NCBI RefSeq assembly: GCF_900110735.1
Contig: NZ_FOET01000010.1
Coordinates: 62,001 to 126,000, forward strand
Direction of reading: 5' to 3'
DNA: 64,000 nt
Source of the DNA: Streptomyces radiopugnans
Lineage (GTDB): Bacteria > Actinomycetota > Actinomycetes > Streptomycetales > Streptomycetaceae
A model generated the notes under the pieces. That model made no database searches and was not told the origin of the DNA. It saw only the letters and a program-made list of their open reading frames with translations. The translations under genes were made by a program, and so were the position numbers. Below are positions 55,534 to 63,994 of the stretch, one piece after another. The first letter of the stretch is position 1; the number at the start of each line of letters is the position of its first letter.

Positions 55534-55568
55534 GCCGGGCCGGGGCCGTGGTCCGGCACCGGCCCGGC
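55534..55568 (+). terminator. Hairpin after the polysialyltransferase-like gene
   Basis: A 10-bp perfect stem (55534-55543 with 55559-55568), 15-nt loop, 27 nt after the stop. Confidence 0.55.
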
Positions 55569-55647
55569 CCCGTGCTGCCGTGAGCCTCGCCCGAAGCGCG
55601 CCCGGACCGCACCCGAACAGGACCGCGAACCACGCGCTGCGAGCCGG

Positions 55648-55693
55648 CACGGGGCCGGGCCGGAACCCGCCGGGGCTCCGGCCCGGCCCCGTG
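55648..55693 (-). terminator. Terminator of the acyltransferase gene
   Basis: A 17-bp perfect stem (55648-55664 with 55677-55693), 12-nt loop, 28 nt beyond the minus-strand stop at 55722. The right arm sequence CCGGCCCGGCCCCGTG is also found at 55559-55574 in direct orientation. Confidence 0.75.
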
Positions 55694-55721
55694 GACCCGT
55701 GCCCACGTGGACCCGTGCCGG

Positions 55722-56936
55722 CTAGCCCAGATACCTGCGGAGCCCCAGCCGCCCCCACAGCAGGCTCGCGCCGAACGACACCGCGACCGTGGCGGCCAGC
55801 AGCGCCACGAACAGCGGCCCCGCCACCGCACCCGGCACATCCGCGGAGACCAGCGGCTCCACGATCGCCGAGATCACCATCACATGCACCATGTAGGCGC
55901 CCAGCGAGGCTCCCGCCAGCTTCGACAGCAGCGGGACCCAGCGCTCCGGCACCCGCACCCGGGTCACCATGAGCAGCACGCAGCCGGTCATCACGGCGAC
56001 CAGGAGGTGTGCGTTGGGGATCACGTAGTGGACGCGGGTGTGGTACCAGAGCACCCCGGCCGCCGTCAGCGCCATCGGCACCGCCCACACCCACCGGCGT
56101 CCCGCCAGGCGGCCCAGGGCCCCGGCCGGCAGGGCGAACAGCATCGCGCCGCCCAGCGCGTACGCCACCTGGTAGACACCGAAGCCCCAGCCGAAGCGCG
56201 GCAGGTCCCAGCCGGTCCACCGCTCCAGGTCCCCCATGAGGGAGGGCGCCGACGCGAGCACCAGCAGCACCGCGCCCAGGCCCCACGGCCGCTTCCCGGC
56301 CCGTACGAGCACCACGAAGGCCAGGGCGGCGATCAGCGGGATGTAGGCGTACATGAACCACAGGTGGTACGCGGGCCGCACCGACCCGAACACGGCCTCC
56401 AGCGCGAGCCGCGACACCGGCCCGTCGTTGGTGCCCCACGCCCGGCCCCACAGCAGGTAGAGGGCCGTCCAGACGAACAGCGGCACCGAGTTGCGCACGA
56501 TCCGTTGCCACATGCGGCGGCTGTCGCGCGGCGGTGCGCCGACCAGCACCGCCCACCCGGCGATGGCGAAGTACATCGGCACCGCGAACGGGTTGAGCGC
56601 CTCAACGATGTGCCCGGTCCAGTAGGCGCCGGGCCCGTTCGCCTCCTGCCGCTCGACCGCGGCGATGAACACGCCGCCGATGTGGCCCAGTATCACCGCG
56701 ACCGAGCAGACCAGCCGCATCAGGTCGATGTCGTGCCGGTGCTCGCGGGGCGCGGACGCGGACGCGGGCGCCGGCGCGGAGACGGGGGCGGGAGCGGAGG
56801 AGGACGGGTGGGCGGCGGGCGCCGGGACTCCGTGGAGGGGCGCGTTCCGCGCGAGGTCGCTCTGCCCGGAGCCCGCACCGGCGTCGGGGCCGCGCTCCGG
56901 GGTCTGCACGGCTGTTTCGTTGGACACGGAGGCCAC
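55722..56936 (-). CDS. Membrane acyltransferase (acyltransferase-3 / OafA-like)
   Basis: About 404 residues with ten hydrophobic helices. The family start RHDIDLMRLVCSVAVILGHI, with the His-containing first helix, and FAVPMYFAIAGWAVL, AYHLWFMYAYIPLIA and AYMVHVMV helices are typical of acyltransferase-3 proteins that O-acetylate or O-succinylate surface glycans. The N-terminal 65 residues are Ala/Pro-rich and disordered. GTG 56936 and GTG 56927 are both possible starts. It faces the glycosyltransferase genes and may decorate their product. Confidence 0.82.
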   Translation of the reverse strand: MASVSNETAVQTPERGPDAGAGSGQSDLARNAPLHGVPAPAAHPSSSAPAPVSAPAPASASAPREHRHDIDLMRLVCSVAVILGHIGGVFIAAVERQEANGPGAYWTGHIVEALNPFAVPMYFAIAGWAVLVGAPPRDSRRMWQRIVRNSVPLFVWTALYLLWGRAWGTNDGPVSRLALEAVFGSVRPAYHLWFMYAYIPLIAALAFVVLVRAGKRPWGLGAVLLVLASAPSLMGDLERWTGWDLPRFGWGFGVYQVAYALGGAMLFALPAGALGRLAGRRWVWAVPMALTAAGVLWYHTRVHYVIPNAHLLVAVMTGCVLLMVTRVRVPERWVPLLSKLAGASLGAYMVHVMVISAIVEPLVSADVPGAVAGPLFVALLAATVAVSFGASLLWGRLGLRRYLG

Positions 56937-57065
56937 TCTCGGGCACCCGGGTGTACGGAATGGTAACGACGGGCGAACACTGCCGGAGCCGCCCCCGCCC
57001 CGCCCCGGGCCGCCGCCCGTCCCGGAGCCGGGCGGGCGGCGCATCCCCGCGGCCGTCGGCTCGTT

Positions 57066-57085
57066 TGCCGAAACAGTGCCGAAAC
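57066..57085. promoter_or_regulatory. Direct repeat upstream of the surA-like gene
   Basis: TGCCGAAAC occurs at 57066-57074 and 57077-57085, 11 bp apart (one helical turn), about 25 bp upstream of a TAGCAT box (57111-57116) that could be the -10 element. Confidence 0.45.
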
Positions 57086-57199
57086 GGTGGTGGGAGTCAC
57101 GCCGACTGCCTAGCATCGATCATCGCCGGGACGGCATTGCACAGGTGTTCCCCAGCACCGTCCACACCACCCGTTCCACAGCCGCACTCAGGAGGCTCA

Positions 57200-57850
57200 A
57201 TGTTCCGCCGCAGGACCTCGCTCTCCCTCTCAGCCGCGGTGGCGGTGCTCGTCGCGGCGCCGCTGCTGACCGCGTGCGGCAGCGAAGCCCACCCGGGCGC
57301 GGCGGCCGTCGTCGGCGGTGAGCGGATCACGATGGGGCAGGTGCAGTCGCAGGTGCGGGCCGTACGGGCCGCGCAGAACGAGTCGGACCGCAGCGCCGAA
57401 CTGATCAGGAACACCGAGCAGCTCACCCGCGGCACGGTCAGCTCCCTGGTCTTCGAGCGGGTGCTGGAGCGGGCCGCCGAGGACGCCGGGGTGACGGTCA
57501 ACCGCGGTGAGATCCAGCGGGCGCGCGAGGAGGCCGAGCGCAACGTGGGCGGCCCCGAGGAACTGGAGGCGATGATGCTCCAGCAGCGGGCCGTGGCACC
57601 CGACGAGATCGACCGGGCGGTGCGCTCCCAGCTGCTGGTCCAGAAGCTGGCGGAGAAGCTGGGCGCCAACCTCCAGACCCCGCAGGGCCAGCAGGAGATC
57701 ACACAGGCGCTGGCGGAGGCCTCCGAGGAGCTGGACGTGACCGTCAACCCGCGCTTCGGCGCCTGGGACGACAAGCAGATCACCCTGGCCGACACCAAGG
57801 AGCCGTGGATCAGGAACGTCTCCAACCCGGACCCGCAGCAGCCCGCCTGA
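57200..57850 (+). CDS. SurA N-terminal domain lipoprotein (chaperone-like)
   Basis: A 216-residue lipoprotein: signal peptide FRRRTSLSLSAAVAVLVAAP and lipobox LLTAC with C26. The mature part is a SurA-type helical chaperone domain (VGGERITMGQVQSQVRAVRA, VFERVLERAAEDAGVTVNRG, MMLQQRAVAPDEIDRAVRSQ). It lacks the prolyl isomerase (rotamase) domain of full SurA/PrsA. It likely assists folding of exported proteins outside the membrane. AGGAGG stands 4 nt before the ATG. Confidence 0.88.
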   Translation: MFRRRTSLSLSAAVAVLVAAPLLTACGSEAHPGAAAVVGGERITMGQVQSQVRAVRAAQNESDRSAELIRNTEQLTRGTVSSLVFERVLERAAEDAGVTVNRGEIQRAREEAERNVGGPEELEAMMLQQRAVAPDEIDRAVRSQLLVQKLAEKLGANLQTPQGQQEITQALAEASEELDVTVNPRFGAWDDKQITLADTKEPWIRNVSNPDPQQPA

Positions 57851-57896
57851 CGGCCGGTCCCCGGCCCGGCCCGCCGGTCCTCGCCGACGGTTCCGC

Positions 57897-57979
57897 CACT
57901 GTTCACCCGGAAGCCGACGCGGCGTCACACACGCCGCGCGGCGGTCGGGCACTGTTCGGCCTCCCGCCGCCGAACAGTG
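57897..57979 (+). promoter_or_regulatory. Repeat/hairpin leader of the GT29-like operon
   Basis: CACTGTTC occurs at 57897-57904 and 57950-57957, and its reverse complement GAACAGTG at 57972-57979. The second and third copies extend to an 11-bp stem (57950-57960 with 57969-57979) that abuts the ribosome site GGAG (57979-57982) of the next gene. An 8-bp hairpin (57918-57925 with 57931-57938, loop CACAC) lies between. The set could be an operator, an attenuator, or a translation-blocking stem. Confidence 0.5.
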
Positions 57980-57986
57980 GAGAGAC

Positions 57987-59402
57987 ATGAGGACGAAGAG
58001 GCCCGGTGCCGCGCCGCGGGCGTGGCCGGGGATCCCGCTCCTGCGGCCGGGCGCCGCGCGCGAGGCCGAGGCGCGCGCCGCGCTCACCGGATGCGTCCGC
58101 GCCTGCGCGGACCGGCTCGCCGAACTCACCGGGCCGTCCACCGGGCCGGGCGGGCGGCCGGACGCGGGGCGCACCCGCCTGGTCGCCGCGCTCGGCGCCC
58201 TGATCGCCGCGCACACCGTCCGCGGCGCGGCCGCCGGGCGCTCCTCCGGCCCGGTCGTGGACAAGGAGTCCTTCGACGCCCTGCTGCGCGCCGGTGACGC
58301 GGCCCTCGACGCGGCGGGGTGCCCGGCGGGGGAGACGGCCGGGCACCCCGCGGCGGACGCCCGCGACCTCCGGCTCGCCCTCCTCCTGGCCGACGCCGCC
58401 CTGACCGTCCGCCGCAACTCCAGGGCCGCCTGGCTGCTGCGCGCCCGCGCCCTGGAGGGAATGGGACGCGGCGCCGAGGCCGCCGAGGCGTACGAGCGCC
58501 ACCTGGCCCTGTCCGAGCCCGGCCCGGGCACCCGTGCCGCCGCCGCCCGCCTGGCCGCGCTCACCGAGCGGCGGGAGTGCCTGGCCGGCGCCCTGCGGCT
58601 GTTCCCCGCCGACGACTGCCCCGAGGCCCGCGCCTTCGCCGAGGCGGCCGGAGGCGGCCTGCCGGCGTCCGAGGTCCGCGCCGCCTTCACCGCCTACATG
58701 GACCACCGCCTGCGCGAGCGCGGCGCGGCCGACCCCGCCGTAAGGGACCTCGCCGCGCTGTACGCCGCGTACTGCCGGCTGGCCGAGCGGGACCGGATGC
58801 CCGACCCCCTCCTCGGCGGCGGGAGCGGCAGGGGCGAGGGCGGGGGCGACGGGGAGCCGCTCGCGGTCGGCGACCTGCGCAACGCCGTGGCGGGCCGGAC
58901 GGTGTGCCTGGTGGCGAACACCCCGCGGCTCGCCGACCACGTGCCGGACGCCGGGATCGACGCCTACGACCTCGTCGTCCGCTGCGACGCCTTCCCCCTG
59001 GACGTTCCCGGCGCGGGGGAGCGCACCGACATCCACGCCCTCTCCCACCGCACCACCGCGCGCCTGGACCACCGGGTCGGCATCCGGCTGGTGTTCGGCG
59101 ATCCGGCCGAGGAGTGGCTGCGCGCGGTACGGCGGCTGGTCCCCGGTGCGCAGCGCCGCGTCGGCGACGCCTCGCTCCGCCACCCGGTGACCGATCCGGC
59201 GCTGATCGGCGAGAGCGCCGCGGACCCCGGCCCGACCACCGCCTTCACGATGCTGCGGCTGCTGGACTTCCTGGGCGTCTGCCAGGCCGTGGACCTGATC
59301 GGCTTCGACCTGCCGGGCCCCGGCCGGCTGCGCCCCGCCGAACGCGCCTGGGCCGAGGCCCGGGCCGAGGACAGCACCACGACGAGGATCTCCCTGCGAT
59401 GA
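57987..59402 (+). CDS. TPR protein with C-terminal GT29-like (sialyltransferase-type) domain
   Basis: A 471-residue cytosolic protein. Residues about 110-200 are TPR-like helices (LRLALLLADAALTVRRNSRA, GRGAEAAEAYERHLALSEPG). Residues about 295-460 start AGRTVCLVANTPRLADHVPD and AGIDAYDLVVRCDAFPLDVP, the pattern of the sialyltransferase L-motif (VGNsp...IDsyDlViRfN), and continue with GPTTAFTMLRLLDFLGVCQA, VDLIGFDLPG, like the S-motif. It is coupled to the downstream fusion gene through an ATGA overlap and probably adds an acidic sugar. Confidence 0.65.
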   Translation: MRTKRPGAAPRAWPGIPLLRPGAAREAEARAALTGCVRACADRLAELTGPSTGPGGRPDAGRTRLVAALGALIAAHTVRGAAAGRSSGPVVDKESFDALLRAGDAALDAAGCPAGETAGHPAADARDLRLALLLADAALTVRRNSRAAWLLRARALEGMGRGAEAAEAYERHLALSEPGPGTRAAAARLAALTERRECLAGALRLFPADDCPEARAFAEAAGGGLPASEVRAAFTAYMDHRLRERGAADPAVRDLAALYAAYCRLAERDRMPDPLLGGGSGRGEGGGDGEPLAVGDLRNAVAGRTVCLVANTPRLADHVPDAGIDAYDLVVRCDAFPLDVPGAGERTDIHALSHRTTARLDHRVGIRLVFGDPAEEWLRAVRRLVPGAQRRVGDASLRHPVTDPALIGESAADPGPTTAFTMLRLLDFLGVCQAVDLIGFDLPGPGRLRPAERAWAEARAEDSTTTRISLR

Positions 59403-61696
59403 CCGCCGCCCCCGCGCCCCCGCCCGCCGCCGGTACCGAAGCAGGCACCGCCGCCGCTGCCGACGCCACCGACACCGCCGCCCTGACCGGCAGGCGCCGT
59501 ATCGCCTTCGCCTGCCACGCCGACGAGGACACCCTCCCCGGCCTGCTGACCCTGCTGCGCAGCCTGGCGCTGACCAACCCCCGCGTCTGCGAGGACTTCC
59601 TCCTCCTCCACCCCGGGCTGCCCGACTCCGCCCTGGACGCCGCCCGGCGCCTGCACCCCCGGATCACCGCACGCGAGACGCGGCACGGGCGCTGGGAGGT
59701 ACTGCGGGCGCACGGGTACGACACCGTGATCGTGCTGGGCCCGGACATGGTGGTGCTGGGCGACATCGGCCCCCTCCTGCGGCTGCGCCACGGCGTGGGC
59801 GCGGTCCCGCAGCTGCCCATGCCCTCCGGCGAGCCCCGCGTGCAGGCGGACGAGGGCCTGCTGGTCCTCCAGCGGGAGTGGCTCGCCGACTCCACCCGCG
59901 CCCGGCTGGCCGGCGACGGCGTACCCGGGTGCGTCGTGCCCCTCGACGGCCGCCACGACTTCCCCGTCCGGCGCCTGCACGGCGGCCTGCCCGTCCCCGA
60001 GGGAACGGTGATCCTGCGGTTCGGCGGCGCGGAAGGCACCGGCACCGGACACGGGGAGGGGCACGGCCCCGCCGAGCGCGCCCGCGCCCGCTACGAGATG
60101 GCCGACGACGACTTCCGCACCGCCTACTGCTCCCTCCCCGGCCCCAAACACCCCGCCCTCCTCACCCATCTCGCCCGCCCCCTGCTGGAGCGCGGCGCCA
60201 CCGTCGACCTGGCCCGCGCGCTCGCCCTCGTCCACACCGAGGAGGGCCGCTACCGCGAGGCCGTCGAGGTGCTGCTGTCGGTCACCCCCAGGGCCGACCA
60301 GCCGCGCTTCCACGAGACGCTGGGCAGCGCGCTGATGGCCGAGTCCCGCCATGCCGAGGCCGAGACCCATCTGCTGCTGGCCACCGCCTCGCCCGCGGTC
60401 GCGCCGAAGGCGTTCAGCCGGCTGGCGCGGCTGGCGTGGCTGCGCGGCGACGACGACGCGGCCCGCGCGTACGCCCGCGAGGGGCTCGACGCCGAGCCCG
60501 TCAACCGCACCTGCCGCGACCTGGCCCTGCTGCCGGGCGAGCCCGCCCCCGACGTCCCCGGCGACGGGCAGCTCGCGCACGTGGCGCTGTTCGCCTCCGG
60601 CCAGGAGAACGCGGGCGACAAGGTGCTCCCCGAGGCCGTACGGCTGTGCTTCGGCGCCGACACCGGACCGCGCCGCTGGCTGCCGGTGCCGGTACACCGC
60701 CTCTTCGACGAGGTGGCCCTGGAGCGCGTGAACGCCCGCCGCGCCCTGGTCGTCGGCGGCGGCGGACTCTTCCTCCCCGACACCTGGCCCAACGGCAACA
60801 GCGCCTGGCAGTGGAACGTCCCCGACGCGATGCTGGAGCGGATCACCGTGCCGCTGGCGGTCCTCGCGGTCGGCTACAACGTCTTCGACGGCCAGGCGTA
60901 CCGCCGCACCCGGTTCACCGAGAGCCTGCGGACCCTGGTGGAGAAGTCGGCGTTCTTCGGCCTGCGCAACCACGGCTCGGTCGAACGCGTCCGGGCGCTG
61001 CTGCCCCCCTCCCTGCGCGAGAAGGTGCGCTACCAGCCGTGCCCCACCACCGTGCTGCGCAGGCTCTCGCCCGGCTGGACCGACCCCGTGCGGCGCGACG
61101 ACACCGTGCTGCTCAACTGCGCGTACGACCGCGCGGGCCTGCGATTCGGCCACGACTACGGCCACTTCCTGGCCGAGACGGCCGCCGCGGTGCGCGAACT
61201 GGGCAAGCGCGCGGAGGTGCGGTACGCGCCCCACACGCCCGCCGACGAGCGCTTCGTGCACGACCTGCGCCGGGAGCACGGCATCGCGCTGCCCGTCGAA
61301 CCGCTCTACGACCTGCCTAACGCCGAGATCTACGAGCGCTTCCGCCGCACCCGCCTGGTCATCGGGATGCGCGGGCACGCCGGGATGATCCCCTTCGGCT
61401 GCGGCACCCCGGTCCTCAGCCTGATCTCGCACCCCAAGCTGGCGTACTTCCTGGCCGACATCGACCGCCCCGAGTGGGGGCTGTCCGTGCACGACCGGGA
61501 CCTGGGCGCGAAGCTGGCCGAGCGGGCCGCGGCGCTGCTGGACGACCACGACGCGGCGGTGGCCGACGTCCTGGGGCGGCAGCGGCTGCTGTGGGAGACC
61601 ACCCGCGCCAACCTCGCCGAGCTGGAGCGGTGCCTGGGCGTCCCCGTGGAGGCCGCCGGCCTCGCCGACCCCGGCCCGCCGGCCCCCGCACGGTGA
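59399..61696 (+). CDS. GT8-like / TPR / polysaccharide pyruvyl transferase fusion
   Basis: A 765-residue protein. Residues about 32-230 resemble a GT-A (GT8-like) nucleotide-sugar domain (RRIAFACHADEDTLPGLLTL, DTVIVLGPDMVVLGDIGPLL). Residues about 270-370 are TPR helices (EAVEVLLSVTPRADQPRFHE, RHAEAETHLLLATAS). From about 395 a polysaccharide pyruvyl transferase (CsaB/WcaK type) domain begins: SGQENAGDKVLPEAVRLCF, VVGGGGLFLPDTW, VIGMRGHAGMIPFGCGTPVL. Pyruvylation makes glycans acidic and can create S-layer docking sites. Start overlaps the stop of the GT29-like gene. Confidence 0.78.
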   Translation: MTAAPAPPPAAGTEAGTAAAADATDTAALTGRRRIAFACHADEDTLPGLLTLLRSLALTNPRVCEDFLLLHPGLPDSALDAARRLHPRITARETRHGRWEVLRAHGYDTVIVLGPDMVVLGDIGPLLRLRHGVGAVPQLPMPSGEPRVQADEGLLVLQREWLADSTRARLAGDGVPGCVVPLDGRHDFPVRRLHGGLPVPEGTVILRFGGAEGTGTGHGEGHGPAERARARYEMADDDFRTAYCSLPGPKHPALLTHLARPLLERGATVDLARALALVHTEEGRYREAVEVLLSVTPRADQPRFHETLGSALMAESRHAEAETHLLLATASPAVAPKAFSRLARLAWLRGDDDAARAYAREGLDAEPVNRTCRDLALLPGEPAPDVPGDGQLAHVALFASGQENAGDKVLPEAVRLCFGADTGPRRWLPVPVHRLFDEVALERVNARRALVVGGGGLFLPDTWPNGNSAWQWNVPDAMLERITVPLAVLAVGYNVFDGQAYRRTRFTESLRTLVEKSAFFGLRNHGSVERVRALLPPSLREKVRYQPCPTTVLRRLSPGWTDPVRRDDTVLLNCAYDRAGLRFGHDYGHFLAETAAAVRELGKRAEVRYAPHTPADERFVHDLRREHGIALPVEPLYDLPNAEIYERFRRTRLVIGMRGHAGMIPFGCGTPVLSLISHPKLAYFLADIDRPEWGLSVHDRDLGAKLAERAAALLDDHDAAVADVLGRQRLLWETTRANLAELERCLGVPVEAAGLADPGPPAPAR

Positions 61697-61723
61697 CCGG
61701 CGCCGATCGGTTACGTTCGGGGC

Positions 61724-62779
61724 GTGAACCCCTCCAGCGCCGCACCCGCCCCGGCCACCGGCCGCATCGTCCTGCTCACCACCAGCCACCGCGTCGCGCC
61801 CGGACTGCTGTCCTGGCCCGCCTGGCAGGCGCTGCGCACGGCCGACCGCGTCCTGTGCCCGGACCCCGGCCACCCGCAGCTGCCGTACGTCCGGGAGGCG
61901 GGCGTCGAGGTGGAGATCGCCCGGCCCACCGCCCGTGAGCTGGTGGACGCCTGCACGGGCGCGGACGGAGCCGGCGGCGCCCGGGAGGCGGGCGGCGGGC
62001 GGACGGTGGTGGTCCTCGCCGGCGCCGAGGGCGAACCGCGCCTGACCGACGGCCTGGCCCGCCTGGCCGGCTCCGGCCGCGAGGCGATGCCCGAACTGGA
62101 GCTGCTGCCCGGCTCCTACGACCTGCCCGGCGCCCGCCTGCTGGACCTGGTGCAGGTCATGGACCGCATCCGCGCCGAGTGCCCCTGGAGCGGCACCCGC
62201 ACCAGCGAGGACCTGGTGAAGTACGGCATCGAGGAGGCGTACGAGCTGGTCGAGGCCATCGAGGAGGGCGACCGCGAGGCCCTGCGCGAGGAGCTGGGCG
62301 ACGTGCTGCTCCAGGTGGTCTTCCACGCCCGCATCGCCCAGGACGACCCCGACGAGCCGTTCTCCGTCGACGACGTGGCGGCCGCGATCGTGGAGAAGCT
62401 GGTGCACCGCCACCCCCACGTCTTCGGCGACGAGACCGCGAGCACGCCGGAGGAGGTCAAGGCCCACTGGCTGCGCACCAAGGCGGTCGAGAAGCGGCGC
62501 GAGTCGGTCACCGAGGGCATCCCGCTGGGCCAGCCCGCCCTCGCCCTGGCGGCGAAGCTGGCGGGCCGGGCCCGCACCGCGGGCGTCGACGCCCTCCCGG
62601 CGGGCGAGGGCGTCGGCTACGAGCTGCTGGCCCTGGCCGCCCGGGCCGAGGCCGAGGGCACCGACCCCGAGACGGCCCTGCGGGCGGCGGCCCGCACCTA
62701 CCGGGACGCCATACGGGCGGCCGAGAGCGCCCTCAGGGCGGGCACAGCGGCCCCGGGAGCCGGAGACCGGCAGGAGTGA
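61724..62779 (+). CDS. mazG: Nucleoside triphosphate pyrophosphohydrolase MazG
   Basis: A 351-residue protein. Residues about 1-130 resemble a degenerate tetrapyrrole-methylase-like domain (TGRIVLLTTSHRVAPGLLSW), usual in actinobacterial MazG. The catalytic MazG domain has CPWSGTRTSEDLVKYGIEEA, YELVEAIEEGD and REELGDVLLQVVFHARIAQD, the E-x2-E...E-x2-D Mg2+ site. A second helical segment follows. It hydrolyses aberrant or excess NTPs to NMP and pyrophosphate. GTG 61724. Confidence 0.93.
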   Translation: MNPSSAAPAPATGRIVLLTTSHRVAPGLLSWPAWQALRTADRVLCPDPGHPQLPYVREAGVEVEIARPTARELVDACTGADGAGGAREAGGGRTVVVLAGAEGEPRLTDGLARLAGSGREAMPELELLPGSYDLPGARLLDLVQVMDRIRAECPWSGTRTSEDLVKYGIEEAYELVEAIEEGDREALREELGDVLLQVVFHARIAQDDPDEPFSVDDVAAAIVEKLVHRHPHVFGDETASTPEEVKAHWLRTKAVEKRRESVTEGIPLGQPALALAAKLAGRARTAGVDALPAGEGVGYELLALAARAEAEGTDPETALRAAARTYRDAIRAAESALRAGTAAPGAGDRQE

Positions 62780-62821
62780 CCCGGGCCGAGTGACCGGGCC
62801 GCACGGGGGTACGCGAAGGCC

Positions 62822-63184
62822 ATGAACGGCATCTACGCAGCGGATCACATCCCACTGGCCGCTTCCGATCTGACGATCGGCATCGGCCCCCTCATCGCGG
62901 GAATCGTGGTGGCGACCCTGCTGGTCCTGGCCGTGGTGTACGGGCTGCGCCTGCTCAAGCGCGGCGACGAGGGGGTCTCCACCCCGACCGAGTGCCCGGA
63001 CGAGCCGATCGTCTACGAGGACGGCGTCCGCGACGACGAGGCGCTGCCCCGCGACGGCAGGCGCCGGCTCCCGCACGAGCTCCAGGAGCACGAGGACACC
63101 CACCCCGCCGACCCGAACAAGCGCCCCACCTGGAGCCCCGGCAGCAGCGGCGGCTTCGGCTCCGGCGGTCCCGGCCACACCTGA
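62822..63184 (+). CDS. DUF6479-type small membrane protein
   Basis: A 120-residue single-pass membrane protein: residues 15-43 (ASDLTIGIGPLIAGIVVATL and onward) form the helix; the cytosolic tail has RRLPHELQEHED, RPTWSPGSSGGFGSGG, a pattern shared by the Streptomyces DUF6479 family. Function unknown. It follows mazG by 42 nt with AAGG before the ATG. Confidence 0.75.
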   Translation: MNGIYAADHIPLAASDLTIGIGPLIAGIVVATLLVLAVVYGLRLLKRGDEGVSTPTECPDEPIVYEDGVRDDEALPRDGRRRLPHELQEHEDTHPADPNKRPTWSPGSSGGFGSGGPGHT

Positions 63185-63196
63185 TCCGGCCGCACC

Positions 63197-63228
63197 CGGT
63201 CCGGTCGGCGCCCGGCCCGGCCGGACCG
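63197..63228 (+). terminator. Possible weak hairpin after the DUF6479 gene
   Basis: An 8-bp perfect stem (63197-63204 with 63221-63228) with a 16-nt loop, 12 nt after the stop. Confidence 0.4.
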
Positions 63229-63265
63229 TTGATGCGTGCCGGGAGGGCCGACAGACTGTGCCCTC

Positions 63266-63994
63266 ATGACCACCCCTGTGACGATCCTCGCGACGGCCCT
63301 GGAGCGCGGCGCGTGCCGCACCCGCCGTGCGGCGGCCCGGCTCGCCCGCCCCGACGGGCACGGCCGGGGCGCGCTGGCCGCCTTCGGCGCGCTCGCGGCG
63401 GCCGACCTGCTGGCCACCGCCCGGCGCCCGCGCGGCGCCGCCCGCGCGGGCAAGCCGCTGCTGATGCCGTCGCTGGCCGCCCACGTGCTGCGCCGCCGCG
63501 AGACGGCGGACGCCCCCGTACCGGGGACCCTGCTGGCCGGGCTGGCCTGCGCCACGGCCGGTGACACCGCGCTGCTCGCGGACGAGTACGAGCCCGCCTT
63601 CCTCCTGGGCATGGCCGCGTTCCTGGGCACCCAGGTCAGCTACACGGCCGGCTACCTGCGCCGGGGCGCGCTGACGGGACTGCGCCGCCGCCCCTGGATC
63701 GCGGCCGCCGGCCTGGCCGGCTGGGCCGCGGCCAACGCCGCCGTCGCCCCGGGGCTGGACAAGAGGCTGCGCGCGCCGGTGGCGGGCTACAGCCTCGCCC
63801 TGACGGCCATGGCCGTCACCGCCCTGGGCACCGGCGCCCGCGCGGGCACGGGAGCACTGGCCTTCCTCGGCTCGGACCTGCTGATCGGCCTCCGGGCCGC
63901 CGGGCACGTCTTCCCCGGCCAGGAGGTGGCGATCATGGCGGGCTACCTCTTCGGCCAGTACCTGATCACCACCGGCTGGCCCGTCACGCCGTGA
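63266..63994 (+). CDS. YhhN family membrane protein (lysoplasmalogenase-like)
   Basis: A 242-residue polytopic membrane protein with about seven hydrophobic helices. The motifs AGKPLLMPSLAAHVLRR, CATAGDTALLADEYEPAFLL and LAFLGSDLLIGLRAAG match the YhhN/TMEM86 family, whose animal member is a lysoplasmalogenase; several conserved Asp residues (D of GDTALL and SDLLIG) are present. Bacterial function is uncertain. ATG 63266 begins the conserved part; an upstream ATG at 63236 is less likely. It ends just inside the window. Confidence 0.85.
   Translation: MTTPVTILATALERGACRTRRAAARLARPDGHGRGALAAFGALAAADLLATARRPRGAARAGKPLLMPSLAAHVLRRRETADAPVPGTLLAGLACATAGDTALLADEYEPAFLLGMAAFLGTQVSYTAGYLRRGALTGLRRRPWIAAAGLAGWAAANAAVAPGLDKRLRAPVAGYSLALTAMAVTALGTGARAGTGALAFLGSDLLIGLRAAGHVFPGQEVAIMAGYLFGQYLITTGWPVTP

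Noticed and set aside
58964-63907. Minus-strand open frame of about 1,650 codons opposite the GT and mazG genes
   Set aside because: Its product is a Gly/Ala/Arg/Val-rich string without domains; the plus strand encodes recognisable enzymes. Such shadow frames are normal at this GC content.
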